Shown here: piece after piece, positions 9,354 to 17,563 of the stretch | Numbering within the stretch: the stretch's first letter is position 1 | Layout: every line of letters starts with the position of its first letter | Source of the DNA: Opitutales bacterium | Lineage (GTDB): Bacteria > Verrucomicrobiota > Verrucomicrobiia > Opitutales > UBA953 | Length of the DNA: 64,000 bases | Reading direction: 5' to 3' | Assembly: GCA_017935025.1 (NCBI GenBank) | Contig: JAGBIL010000010.1 | Span: 62,001 to 126,000, forward strand | The notes under the pieces: generated by a model | Databases searched by the model: none | The model's input: only the letters and a program-made list of their open reading frames with translations | Told to the model about the DNA's origin: nothing | Made by a program: the position numbers and the translations under genes

Positions 9354-10673
9354 ATGCCCGACAAAAAACTTTTAATCCTGCTCGGAGCAACATTTCTGCT
9401 CGTTTCCTGCGTGAGCTACGAAGCCGATCCGATTCATCTCGAAAAGGAACCGCTCGCGTGGGCGGATGCCTCGGAAAACGCGCTCAAGGCGTTCCCGCAA
9501 CTCACCTTTGCCGACGCGCAAACGCTCGGACTCGCGTTTAATCCCGAACTCAACCGCGCGCGCCTGCAACTCGCCAAGAGCCGCGACGTCGAAAAACAAT
9601 CCGGCTGGTGGGAAGACCCGTCCGTTTCGTTCGACCTCAAGCGCGTGCTCAACACCGGCTCACAACCGTGGGCATACACCCCCGGCATCGGGCTGACCGT
9701 TCCCGTGACCGGGCTTCCCGGCCTCGCGGAGGAAATCGCCGCACACTACGCCGAAGCGGATTACTGGACGCTCGTCCAAGCCGAATTCGACTTTTGCAGC
9801 GAGCTCGCCGAGCTCTGGATCGACTACGCCGTCATCGAGAAAAAACGCAAGCTCACCGCCGATTATCTGGAAAAAGTCGCCGAGGAAAAATCCCGTTTGG
9901 AAAAACTTTTTGCCGTCGGAGAAATTTCCGCCGGAGAAATGCAAAAAGAAAGCGACCGCTACAATTCCGCAATTCTGGAAAAACGCGGGCTCGACTCCGC
10001 CGCCGTGGAGCTGCGTTCCCGCATTGTTCAAAAACTCGGACTCGCGCCGCGCATCGCGCTCGAGCTCAATCTCGCCGCAGAATTGCCGACGGAAATTCCC
10101 GAGCACGTCGTTTCGCCGAATCCGGAAGAACTCGCCGAACTTCCGAAAATCCGCGCTGCCCTCGCCGCCTACTCGGCGAGCGAAACCTCGCTGAAAACGG
10201 AAATCCGCCGCCAATATCCGGAACTTTCGCTCGGCACGAGTTACGAAATCGACGGGAACGACGCTTTCGAAGATTCGCTCACGCTCGGCATCGGCTTCAA
10301 CCTTCCGCTGTGGAACCGCAACCGCGTCGGTATCGCCGAAGCCAAGGGCGAACGCGCCCTCGCCCGCCTCGACACCATGACGCTTTGGCAGGAGCAATTT
10401 CACACGCTCCGCCGCCTCGAACGGGAACAGAAAATCGCCGAAACGCACTGCCGCGAACAAGTCGCCCGCACGGAAATTTTCCGGGAACGCGCCAAGAAAA
10501 TTTACGCCGAAATCGAAATCGGCGAAGCACTCCCGACCGTGCTTTCCGAAGCCGCCCAGCAGCATTTTTCCGCCGAGCTCGCCAACTGCGATGCCCTCGG
10601 CGATTACCTGAAAACCCGCATTCAGCTTTTGGCGCTAAAGATTAACGAACAACGAACAGTGAATAGTGAATAA
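9354..10673 (+). CDS. TolC/CusC-like outer-membrane efflux lipoprotein
   Basis: A 439-residue outer-membrane channel component of a tripartite efflux pump. It has a lipoprotein signal (lipobox LVSC at about residues 16-19) and two OEP repeats of long amphipathic helices separated by beta segments (LTLGIGFNLPLWNRNRVGIAEAKG is typical of the second repeat). It sits 46 bases after csoR and before a CusB-like adaptor, pointing to heavy-metal export. The last codons (VNSE and stop) are encoded by an AT-rich repeat element, so the native C-terminus may have been trimmed or altered. Confidence 0.85.
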   Translation: MPDKKLLILLGATFLLVSCVSYEADPIHLEKEPLAWADASENALKAFPQLTFADAQTLGLAFNPELNRARLQLAKSRDVEKQSGWWEDPSVSFDLKRVLNTGSQPWAYTPGIGLTVPVTGLPGLAEEIAAHYAEADYWTLVQAEFDFCSELAELWIDYAVIEKKRKLTADYLEKVAEEKSRLEKLFAVGEISAGEMQKESDRYNSAILEKRGLDSAAVELRSRIVQKLGLAPRIALELNLAAELPTEIPEHVVSPNPEELAELPKIRAALAAYSASETSLKTEIRRQYPELSLGTSYEIDGNDAFEDSLTLGIGFNLPLWNRNRVGIAEAKGERALARLDTMTLWQEQFHTLRRLEREQKIAETHCREQVARTEIFRERAKKIYAEIEIGEALPTVLSEAAQQHFSAELANCDALGDYLKTRIQLLALKINEQRTVNSE

Positions 10674-10766
10674 TTATTTGCGATAAAAAACCAATCTTAG
10701 CACGGCGTTATTCACTATTCGTTATTCATTATTCGTTATTCATTATTCACTAAAACCATAATTTCC
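10640..10766. repeat. AT-rich hairpin element between the TolC-like and CusB-like genes
   Basis: The left arm reiterates GAACAACGAACAGTGAATAG and includes the stop of the TolC-like gene. The right arm reiterates TTATTCACTATTCGTTATTC and TTATTCATTATTCG. The core carries AAACCAATCTTAGCACGG. It is the same family as 59510-59665. It lies inside the presumed metal-efflux operon. Confidence 0.75.
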
Positions 10767-12104
10767 ATGAAACAAAAAAATCTTTTCAAAATTTCCGCAC
10801 TTTTCCTCGCCGCCGTCGCGTGGAGCGTTCCCGCAAACGCCGAGGAACATCACCACGAACACGACGAAAACTGCGCACACGATCACGACGAACATTCGCA
10901 CTCCTCGGGAGAAGCGGACTCCGGCCGCTTCCACAAAGACGAACATTCGCACCAACACGAAGAAAATTGCACGCACGACCACGGACACGCGCATTCGCAC
11001 GACGAAACCGTCATCACGATTTCCGACCGCGCCCGCCGCTCCATCGCGCTGGCAACGGAAAAAGTTTCCGCCGCACCCGTCGTTTCCGCCAAATCTTACT
11101 ACGGACAAATGATGGTTCCGCCCGCCGCCGTCGAAACCTCCGCACTCACGGCAAACGGAAGCGTGCGCTTTTTCGTCCGCGCCGGACAAAAAGTTTCCGC
11201 GGGAACGCCGCTGTACGCCGTCGCCTCACCGGAACTCGTCGAAATGTCCGCCAACGTGAAAGATGCCGCCGCCGCGCTTTCTCGTTCCCGCGCCGAACTC
11301 GATTCGCTCAAACTCCGCCTTTCCCGCCTCACCGAAATCGGCGTGAAAAACAGCGAGCTCGAAAACGAAGCGCGTTTCAAGGAAGCCGAAATCGTTTCTC
11401 TCGAAATCGCCGCCGAACGTTCCCGCGCGCTCTGGCAGCAGGCGACCGCCGGCTCCGTTTTCACCAACGGCACCCTCCTCGTTTCCGCACGCCGCGACGG
11501 CATCGTCCAATCGCTCGATCTCACCGAAGGAGCCTGGGGCGAACGCGGACAAAGCGCACTCACGCTGATTAAATCCGCGCCGCTCGAATTCAAAGGCACC
11601 GCGTTCGGGAACGACGATTTTTCAAACGCTTCCGCCGAGCTCGCCATCCGCATCGGCGACAAAACGGAACGCTTCGCGGGAACGCTCCGCGTCGCTTCGC
11701 AAATCGACGAAACCACGCAAGCGCGCACGATTTATTTCGTTCCCGAAAAACTTCCGGAAAAAATCTATCCCGGACAAATCGCACGCCTCGACGTGTTTTC
11801 GCCGGAAGCCGCCGACGGAAAATTCGTGCTCGTCCCGAACAGCGCCGTAATCAAAGTCGGCGTGGACGACGTCGTCTTCGTCTGCGACGCGACCGACCCG
11901 AACAAATTCACCGCACGCAAAGTCAAAACGCTCCCGTCGCGCCGCGGCATGACACCCGTTTCCGACATTCACGCCGGAGAAACCGTTGTATCCAAAGGCG
12001 GATACGAGCTCAAATACGTCCTTCCCGTGGACGGGAACGCGTCCAAACGAAAAGCCGCCGGACACTTCCACGCCGACGGCAAATTCCACGAAGGGGAACA
12101 CTAA
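10767..12104 (+). CDS. RND efflux periplasmic adaptor, CusB-like, with His-rich N-terminus
   Basis: Membrane-fusion protein linking an inner-membrane RND pump to the TolC-like channel. A signal peptide (cut after ANA, residue 25) leads into a His/Asp/Glu-rich stretch (about residues 27-80, including repeated HEHDENCAHDH and HDHGHAHSHD blocks) well suited to bind or buffer Cu, Ag or Zn. The adaptor body follows: a hairpin of paired helices (about 150-230) flanked by lipoyl-like halves (GSVRFFVRAGQKVSAGTPLY, VSARRDGIVQSLDLTEGAWG) and a beta-barrel domain. No CusA-type pump gene follows; the next gene is psd on the other strand. Confidence 0.88.
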   Translation: MKQKNLFKISALFLAAVAWSVPANAEEHHHEHDENCAHDHDEHSHSSGEADSGRFHKDEHSHQHEENCTHDHGHAHSHDETVITISDRARRSIALATEKVSAAPVVSAKSYYGQMMVPPAAVETSALTANGSVRFFVRAGQKVSAGTPLYAVASPELVEMSANVKDAAAALSRSRAELDSLKLRLSRLTEIGVKNSELENEARFKEAEIVSLEIAAERSRALWQQATAGSVFTNGTLLVSARRDGIVQSLDLTEGAWGERGQSALTLIKSAPLEFKGTAFGNDDFSNASAELAIRIGDKTERFAGTLRVASQIDETTQARTIYFVPEKLPEKIYPGQIARLDVFSPEAADGKFVLVPNSAVIKVGVDDVVFVCDATDPNKFTARKVKTLPSRRGMTPVSDIHAGETVVSKGGYELKYVLPVDGNASKRKAAGHFHADGKFHEGEH

Positions 12105-12106
12105 GG

Positions 12107-12160
12107 AAAGCTTAAAGATTAGAGATTAAAGGTAAGATAGAATTAGGAATTCTACGACGG
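12107..12160. repeat. Short AT-rich word repeat between the CusB-like gene and psd
   Basis: Words AGCTTAAAGATTAGAGATTAA and GAATTAGGAATTC lie between convergent genes, akin to 58344-58383. It overlaps the last few codons of psd. Confidence 0.4.
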
Positions 12161-13066
12161 ATTCTCTGATTGCATTTTGTTTGCGGGAACGCCGAGCGCC
12201 GTTCCCATTTTGGCGTAAGTTTCGCGTCCTTCGGCGGAATTTTTGACAAGGTCTTCGGCGAGAACGATTTTCCCCGGCTCAAACAGCGTCGCGACAAACG
12301 AACCGCCGAAGCGGAAGTAACCGAGCTCGTCGCCCTTTTCGTAGAATTTTCCGGGCGTAAACGTCGTGCGAATCGTTCCGACATTCGTCGCGCCAATGAG
12401 CACCTGCGTTACTTTCCCGAAAATCGGAGAATCGATTTCGATGACTTCACGTTTGTTTTCCCAGAGGTAAGCGATGCGGCGGGAAAGCGCAATCGGGTTC
12501 ACGGAAAAGAGCTCACCGTTGATGAGGCGCGGAGCCGACGGCGTTCCCGCGACCGGGAAATGGAAGCGGTGATAGTCCGTCGGGCAAAGGCGGGAACACA
12601 AAATCGCGCCGCCGTGGTAGCGCTGCGCCAGCGCGTCGTCGCCGAGGAGTTTTTTCAAATCAAACGCTTGCCCTTTGGCGTAAATTGTCATCGTTCCCGC
12701 ATCGGCGCACGGATACGCGAGATGGCGACCGTCGGCGGGCAACACAGCGGCGGAATCCGCAAACGGGCGCGCCTCAGGTTTAAGTTTGCGGGAAAAGAAA
12801 TCGTTAAACGAAGCGTAGCTTTCCGGCGCGTCGGCGAACTCGGACGCGTCCAGCCCGTATTGCGCGATAAACGGCGCGACTTTGGCGCGGGAACGCGGGC
12901 GCGACATCAGCCAACCGTAAATTTTTGAAAAAAACGCACGGCGAATCAGCAAGGAAAGAGCGACCTTTCCGAGCAGCGTTTCGTAAACCCAACGCAACGC
13001 GCCCTCGCCGTAAATGGCTTCGGTTTCCGTTTTTCCCGTTTCGCGATTAAAAAATTCAACTTTCAT
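12152..13066 (-). CDS. psd: Phosphatidylserine decarboxylase proenzyme
   Basis: Makes phosphatidylethanolamine from phosphatidylserine, acting at the inner membrane. The proenzyme self-cleaves at a GGS site to make a pyruvoyl group; here it reads FGGSFVATLF with Ser256, where LGST or GGST is usual. Asp112 (PADGR) and His169 (YHRFHFP) complete the Asp-His-Ser machinery. The 304-residue length is normal for the long Psd form. It converges on the CusB-like gene and lies 12 bases downstream of the mazF-like gene, but their shared role is unlikely. Confidence 0.93.
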   Translation of the reverse strand: MKVEFFNRETGKTETEAIYGEGALRWVYETLLGKVALSLLIRRAFFSKIYGWLMSRPRSRAKVAPFIAQYGLDASEFADAPESYASFNDFFSRKLKPEARPFADSAAVLPADGRHLAYPCADAGTMTIYAKGQAFDLKKLLGDDALAQRYHGGAILCSRLCPTDYHRFHFPVAGTPSAPRLINGELFSVNPIALSRRIAYLWENKREVIEIDSPIFGKVTQVLIGATNVGTIRTTFTPGKFYEKGDELGYFRFGGSFVATLFEPGKIVLAEDLVKNSAEGRETYAKMGTALGVPANKMQSENPS

Positions 13067-13078
13067 AATTCTGCATAT

Positions 13079-13411
13079 TTAGAGGTTAAAAAATTTTCTT
13101 AGCGCCGTTTTCACTTCGGCAAAAGTTTCTTCGGGTAACCGCCCGTAAAGAAAACCGACAAACCTTTTATCAAAACTCCCGATTCCTTGCAAATTAACGG
13201 CGGATTCCTTCGGAAGGAATTTCGGTTTCCCGATATAAACTTCTCCTTCCGCGTTCCGGATTTGCGAAGTCAGCGGAGCAACGACCGCAAGCGCCCGCGC
13301 GGAATCATCATTCGGATAATACAAGACGAGCGCCGGACGCACTTTCCCGACGATTCCGGAATCAATCATCCTAATTTCTCCGGGAACGGGTTTAGTATTC
13401 GCCCAACGCAT
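13079..13411 (-). CDS. PemK/MazF-family endoribonuclease toxin
   Basis: A 110-residue toxin of the MazF fold, expected to cut mRNA at short sites. PGEIRMIDSGIVGKVRPALVL matches the N-terminal PGDI...KxRPALVL signature with the catalytic Arg, followed by VVAPLTSQIR and a conserved-type EVYI strand. The ATG at 13411 is kept because it retains PGEI; a start at 13369 would lose the first strand. It overlaps the antitoxin gene by 20 bases, as expected for a co-translated toxin-antitoxin pair. Confidence 0.85.
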   Translation of the reverse strand: MRWANTKPVPGEIRMIDSGIVGKVRPALVLYYPNDDSARALAVVAPLTSQIRNAEGEVYIGKPKFLPKESAVNLQGIGSFDKRFVGFLYGRLPEETFAEVKTALRKFFNL

Positions 13412-13637
13412 CGTTCCAGTGATTTATTTGCTCTTCCGCCGCCATCATCGCACCGCCGTGCGATTCCTCCTCATATCCGATTGAGAACGGAAGCGTTCCC
13501 CTTTTCACGGTTTGAGCGACAAAAATGTTTATCGCCTCCGAAGGCTTTATTCCAAGCGATTCCCAAATGCGTTTTGCCTGTTCGAGACGAACGGAATTAA
13601 CCCTTGCGCGCAGCAACGTTGTCCCTGTTTTCTCCAT
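13392..13637 (-). CDS. RelB/DinJ-like ribbon-helix-helix antitoxin
   Basis: An 81-residue antitoxin located upstream of, and overlapping, the MazF-like toxin. ARVNSVRLEQAKRIWESLGI and KPSEAINIFVAQTVKRGTLPF match the RelB/DinJ ribbon-helix-helix core, which dimerises and binds its own promoter. The C-terminal tail (EEESHGGAMMAAEEQ) should wrap the toxin. RelB/DinJ antitoxins are usually paired with RelE/YafQ toxins, so pairing with a MazF fold is a less common combination. The ATG at 13637 starts the conserved domain. Confidence 0.83.
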   Translation of the reverse strand: MEKTGTTLLRARVNSVRLEQAKRIWESLGIKPSEAINIFVAQTVKRGTLPFSIGYEEESHGGAMMAAEEQINHWNDALGEY

Positions 13638-13763
13638 ATGCTCGAATATGCTCAATTCGGCTCCCCGCAGCAAGTTTCGTTTTTTTTCTTTGAAGGTTTT
13701 GTTTCTCGAAAACAGAAAAAATCGTTTCCCGGGAACGCTTCCCGCGATAGACTGAGAAACATC

Positions 13764-14219
13764 ATGAAGAAAATCGGAATTTTGAACGGCGTGAATTTGA
13801 ATCGGCTCGGGTTGCGCGAACCCGAAATTTACGGGAAAACAACGCTCGACGACCTCGAACATAATTTGCAGGAAACGGCAAAGACGCTTGGCGTGGAAAT
13901 CGAGTGCTTCCAGAGCAACCACGAAGGTGCGCTCGTCGACAAAATCTGCGAATGGGCGGATCGCGGCTTCTCCGGGATCGTCTTCAACCCCGGCGCGTTC
14001 ACGCACACGAGCATCGCGTTGCGCGACTGCATCGCCGGGTGCGCCGTGCCGACCATCGAAGTTCACATTTCCAACGTTTACTCTCGGGAAGAATTCCGCC
14101 ACACCTCGCTGATCGCACCGGTTTGCTCCGGACAAATCGCCGGGCTCGGGCTCGCCGGATACGACCTCGCTCTGTTCTGGCACGCCAACGTCAACGGCGC
14201 TCTTCTCGTTACGCAGTAA
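13764..14219 (+). CDS. aroQ: 3-dehydroquinate dehydratase, type II
   Basis: Third step of the shikimate pathway, dehydrating 3-dehydroquinate to 3-dehydroshikimate. The 151-residue protein has LNGVNLNRLGLREPEIYG (catalytic Tyr23; the usual Gly-Pro is Gly-Val here), FNPGAFTHTSIALRD and EVHISNVYSREEFRH with the catalytic His. Length and dodecameric type II features fit. It diverges from the antitoxin gene and is 27 bases ahead of rluD, so the two are probably co-transcribed. Confidence 0.95.
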   Translation: MKKIGILNGVNLNRLGLREPEIYGKTTLDDLEHNLQETAKTLGVEIECFQSNHEGALVDKICEWADRGFSGIVFNPGAFTHTSIALRDCIAGCAVPTIEVHISNVYSREEFRHTSLIAPVCSGQIAGLGLAGYDLALFWHANVNGALLVTQ

Positions 14220-14246
14220 CGCCGCAGAAACCAACCCGAGAAAAAG

Positions 14247-15206
14247 ATGTCTGAGCCGGAAATTTTTACCGTTCCCGAAGAATGCGGCGGTATGCGCGCC
14301 GACAAAGCGCTTGCGGAAATGTTTCCCGACATGAGCCGTTCCCGTCTTCAAAAAATCATCGATGCCGGAAGCGTCGTGCTTGGCGGCAAACCGCTCGCGC
14401 GCAAAACCGCCGTTCCCGCCGGCGCGGAGTTGCACATCTCGTTCCCGCCGGAACCGACCACGCAACTCGTTCCCGTCGACATTCCGCTCGAAATTCTTTT
14501 TGAAGACGAACACCTCATCGCCGTCAACAAAACGCCGGGCATCGTAACCCACCCCGGCGCGGGAACGGGAGACGACACGCTCGTCCACGCTCTCCTTCAC
14601 CACACGAACGGGAAACTCGCTCTCGCCGGAGGGGAAGCGCGCCCGGGTGTCGTTCACCGCTTGGACAAAGAAACGTCCGGCGTCATTCTTTTCGCAAAAA
14701 CGGATGCCGCATACTACGCGTTGATTGAAAAATTTTCGGAGCGCGAACTCGACAAACAATACGTCGCGCTCACGGACGGCGCGCCGGATTTGCTCGCCGG
14801 AGTTATTCGCGAACCGATTGACCGCCACCCGACCAACCGCACAAAAATGTGCGTGAGAGAAAACGGCAAACCGGCGCGAACGGACTGGTTTGTCGAAGAA
14901 CGCTTCGGCGACCGCGCTACGCTCGTGCGCTGCATTTTGCACACCGGACGCACCCACCAGATCCGCGTCCACCTCGCCCACCTCGGGCACCCGATTCTCG
15001 GCGACAAAACCTACGGGCGCGTTCAGCACCGCCACGAGGGTTGGCCGATGCCGCGCGTCATGCTCCACGCGGAGCGCCTGACGCTCGAACACCCGATTAC
15101 GGGAGAAGCGCTCAATCTGCACGCGCCGCTCCCGCCGGATTTTTACAATCTCGCCGAATACCTGCGGGAACGCTACGGTTCCCGAAAAATTCGCCGGGAG
15201 AATTGA
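14247..15206 (+). CDS. rluD: 23S rRNA pseudouridine synthase, RluD/RluC family
   Basis: Converts uridines of 23S rRNA to pseudouridine. It has an N-terminal S4 RNA-binding domain (about 10-70) and the RluA-type catalytic domain with VHRLDKETSG, where Asp140 is the nucleophile, then HTGRTHQIRVHLAHLGHPILGD. The 319-residue length and HPGAG block favour RluD (helix 69 uridines), although RluC cannot be excluded. It is placed after aroQ. Confidence 0.9.
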   Translation: MSEPEIFTVPEECGGMRADKALAEMFPDMSRSRLQKIIDAGSVVLGGKPLARKTAVPAGAELHISFPPEPTTQLVPVDIPLEILFEDEHLIAVNKTPGIVTHPGAGTGDDTLVHALLHHTNGKLALAGGEARPGVVHRLDKETSGVILFAKTDAAYYALIEKFSERELDKQYVALTDGAPDLLAGVIREPIDRHPTNRTKMCVRENGKPARTDWFVEERFGDRATLVRCILHTGRTHQIRVHLAHLGHPILGDKTYGRVQHRHEGWPMPRVMLHAERLTLEHPITGEALNLHAPLPPDFYNLAEYLRERYGSRKIRREN

Positions 15207-15285
15207 GAAGGAATACTCAGGAATTAGAAATGAAAAAGAAAACTAATTTCTAATTCCCGGCTCCTAATTAAATAAAGCCGACGGC
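15207..15285. repeat. AT-rich word-repeat hairpin between rluD and the hldE-like gene
   Basis: AGGAATTAGAAATGAAAAAG on the left is answered by CTAATTTCTAATTCC on the right, forming an imperfect stem. Same word family as 20519-20600 and 22425-22495. It lies between convergent genes. Confidence 0.6.
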
Positions 15286-15292
15286 TTTCCCC

Positions 15293-15811
15293 TTACATCG
15301 TTCCCGCCTGCGCGGCAGCGTTGATTTTCGCGATAAGTGATGTCGTGGAAAACCCGGGAAGGAACGGCAGGAAACGAATTTCCGTTCCCGCGTCGAGCAA
15401 CGCGGCACGTTCGTCGGGATTGAGCGTTTCGAGCGTATAATCGCCGGCTTTTGCGTAAACATCCGGTGAAAGTGCTCGGATTTCGGCATCCAGCCGCGGC
15501 GTGTGAAAGAAGAAAATTCCTTTGATAAATTCGAGCGCACCCAACGTGAACGCCCGCTCGTAATCGCCCTGCACGGGGCGCGTCGGTCCCTTTAGCGCAC
15601 GCACGCTTTCCGCGCCGTTCAACCCGATCCAAAGTTCGTCACCGAGCTTTGCGGCTTCGCGCAAATAATAAACGTGCCCGCAATGCAGCAAATCGAAGCA
15701 ACCGTTAGTCAGCACAAGTTTTCTGCCCTGCGCCTTCAATTCGGCTCGGCGGGCGCCCGCCGCTTCCAGCGACGGGAACAGTTTGGGGTTATTTTCCAGG
15801 GGAGAGCTCAT
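15293..15811 (-). CDS. D-glycero-beta-D-manno-heptose 1-phosphate adenylyltransferase (HldE C-terminal type)
   Basis: Nucleotidyltransferase that makes ADP-heptose for the LPS inner core. The cytidylyltransferase fold is marked by TNGCFDLLHCGHVYYL with HCGH at residues 43-46 and a later STTSLIAKI block that replaces the ISTTKIIEKI motif of RfaE2. At 172 residues it is the stand-alone adenylyltransferase without the kinase half of bifunctional HldE. I start at the ATG at 15811; an upstream frame reaches into the tRNA. A WaaG-like glycosyltransferase at 17564 supports LPS production. Confidence 0.88.
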   Translation of the reverse strand: MSSPLENNPKLFPSLEAAGARRAELKAQGRKLVLTNGCFDLLHCGHVYYLREAAKLGDELWIGLNGAESVRALKGPTRPVQGDYERAFTLGALEFIKGIFFFHTPRLDAEIRALSPDVYAKAGDYTLETLNPDERAALLDAGTEIRFLPFLPGFSTTSLIAKINAAAQAGTM

Positions 15812-15913
15812 GCCGAAACTATTACCGATTCCCCGCCCGCTGTTAAGTTTTTTTATTTTCCCGCACAAAATTTGCGATTTTTCAAAATTCTCCGAAGTAT
15901 TCCGACGCACAAA

Positions 15914-15961
15914 AAAAAACGTCCGCGAACCCTGAAAACAAAGGATTTGCGGACGTTTTTT
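15914..15961 (-). terminator. Terminator of tRNA-Pro
   Basis: Stem CGTCCGC (15920-15926) with GCGGACG (15949-15955), extended by A/T pairs, long loop, T-run on the minus strand. It directly follows the tRNA-Pro 3' end. It does not use the genome's CGGGAACG word. Confidence 0.75.
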
Positions 15962-15970
15962 GGAGGAAAA

Positions 15971-16048
15971 TGGTCGGGCTGAGAGGATTCGAACCTCCGA
16001 CCCTTTGCACCCCATGCAAATGCGCTAGCCAGACTGCGCTACAGCCCG
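15971..16048 (-). tRNA. tRNA-Pro (anticodon GGG)
   Basis: A full cloverleaf can be folded on the minus strand: acceptor CGGGCTG/CAGCCCG with the proline-typical C1-G72 pair, anticodon loop ATGGGGT between TTTGC and GCAAA, TPsiC arm with GGTTCGAATCC, and an encoded CCA (15971-15973). The discriminator is A. Confidence 0.96.
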
Positions 16049-16128
16049 AAAAGGAGCGCGAATTTTCGTTGTTTCCGCTTGTATTGTCAAACAGATTTTC
16101 ACTCACGGGAACGCGCCGTTCCCGCAAA

Positions 16129-17466
16129 CTAAATTCCGTGCAATTTACGGTAAGTCGCGAGCGCAAACGAATCGGTCATTCCGGCGATGTAATCAAGCAA
16201 GTGTAAAAGCCGTGCGTTTTCGGAAGCGGTTTCAAGTGCTTCGCCGTGAAGCATCAGCGCGATTTTCCCGCCTTTTGCGGAACGCGGAGATTTCACCCAT
16301 TCGACAAAAAATTCCAACAGAGCTTCGATAACCCGGAAGCCCATCAACTCGATTTCGATGACGGACGGCGCGTTGTAAACGTTTTTGAACGAAAAATTAC
16401 GCAAGCGCGTCATCGCCTCGGAAAACTCGGATTCCTCCGGCAACGACCGATTTTGCGTTCCCGCAAGCAAATCGCGTTCCCGCGCCAGAAAGACTTCGCT
16501 TGTCGCACGAATCCCGGTACCGATGGCGACGGCTCTCACATAGTGCACGGCGCTTTCCTCGCTTTCGCGTCCGGCAATGGAAAGCGCACGCTCGCGCTCT
16601 TCGGGCGAAAGAAACGGGAAAAGGAATTCCCGCACGACATCGAACGAGATAATTTTTGACACGAATGCATCTTCAAAATCCGCGATGAGGTAGCTCAAAT
16701 CGTCCGCCGCCTCCGTCAAAAACGCAAGCGGATGCCGATGCCACGCAACCGCGTTCCCGCCGCACGCGCCGACGGGAAGCATTCCGGTTTTTTCCGCCAC
16801 GAAACGAGCCGCCGCCTCGTCTTCGGCGACAAATCCGAATTTTTTCCCGGCGATTCCGCACTCCGGTTTGCCCGAAAACCCGGCGGAACACGGATATTTC
16901 ATAAACGCGCCCAGGACAGCCGCCGTCAGCTTCAAACCTTTTCCCGCCATCGGATCGCCCGTGCGTGTCAGCAAGCGGAATCCCTGCGCATTACCTTCAA
17001 ATTTTTCGGGAAATTTTTCCGGAATCTCGCCGCGGGAACGCAATTTTTTCAACGCCGCTTCGATTGCGGCTTCGCCGAAATGCCCGAACGGAGGATTTCC
17101 GATGTCGTGCGCCAGGCACGCCGCGCCGACAATTGAAGAAAAATGAGACGCGCCAAAACCGCGTTCCCGCAGCTCCGCGTATTTTTCGACCAGTTTTTCT
17201 CCGACGATGCGTCCGAGCGAACTCCCGATGTTGGCGACTTCCAAGCTGTGCGTGAGGCGCGTCCGCACATAATCGTTGCGCCCGATCGGAAACACCTGCG
17301 TTTTGTCCTGAAGCCTCCGGAACGCGCTCGAATAAAGGATCCGCCCGTAATCGCGCTCAAACGCGCTGCGAAACTCGGTTGCGCTCGAACCCGTGTCTTC
17401 GCTTGAGGCACTTCCCCAGCGTTCCCGCGAAAGCAACTGTGTCCACTCCATCTGTTTTGTCTGCAT
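16129..17466 (-). CDS. dgt: Deoxyguanosinetriphosphate triphosphohydrolase-like protein (HD domain)
   Basis: HD-superfamily enzyme that hydrolyses dNTPs to deoxynucleoside and tripho­sphate. The metal-binding set is H73 (LTHSLEVANIG) with H120-D121 (CLAHDIGNPPFGHFGE), plus the N-terminal signature RDYGRILYSSAFRRLQDKTQVFP. The 445-residue length matches the Dgt type. Genes of this type are often tied to dNTP pool balance or phage defence, but nothing here supports a defence context. It diverges from the glycosyltransferase gene. Confidence 0.92.
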   Translation of the reverse strand: MQTKQMEWTQLLSRERWGSASSEDTGSSATEFRSAFERDYGRILYSSAFRRLQDKTQVFPIGRNDYVRTRLTHSLEVANIGSSLGRIVGEKLVEKYAELRERGFGASHFSSIVGAACLAHDIGNPPFGHFGEAAIEAALKKLRSRGEIPEKFPEKFEGNAQGFRLLTRTGDPMAGKGLKLTAAVLGAFMKYPCSAGFSGKPECGIAGKKFGFVAEDEAAARFVAEKTGMLPVGACGGNAVAWHRHPLAFLTEAADDLSYLIADFEDAFVSKIISFDVVREFLFPFLSPEERERALSIAGRESEESAVHYVRAVAIGTGIRATSEVFLARERDLLAGTQNRSLPEESEFSEAMTRLRNFSFKNVYNAPSVIEIELMGFRVIEALLEFFVEWVKSPRSAKGGKIALMLHGEALETASENARLLHLLDYIAGMTDSFALATYRKLHGI

Positions 17467-17563
17467 AAGCCGAAACTACGCCATCGCCAGCGGGAACGCG
17501 AAAACTTTTTCCGAAATCGCATTTTCCTTTGCGATTTGTGCGGCGGTTTTTAGAATTTCGCTC

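Noticed and set aside
13638-15122. The long upstream part of the frame that includes the antitoxin
   Set aside because: It lies antisense to aroQ and rluD, both with intact catalytic motifs. Only the last 81 codons have a protein signature.
16129-17466. dgt as part of a phage-defence island
   Set aside because: dNTPase defence genes exist, but neighbours are LPS and housekeeping genes with normal composition.
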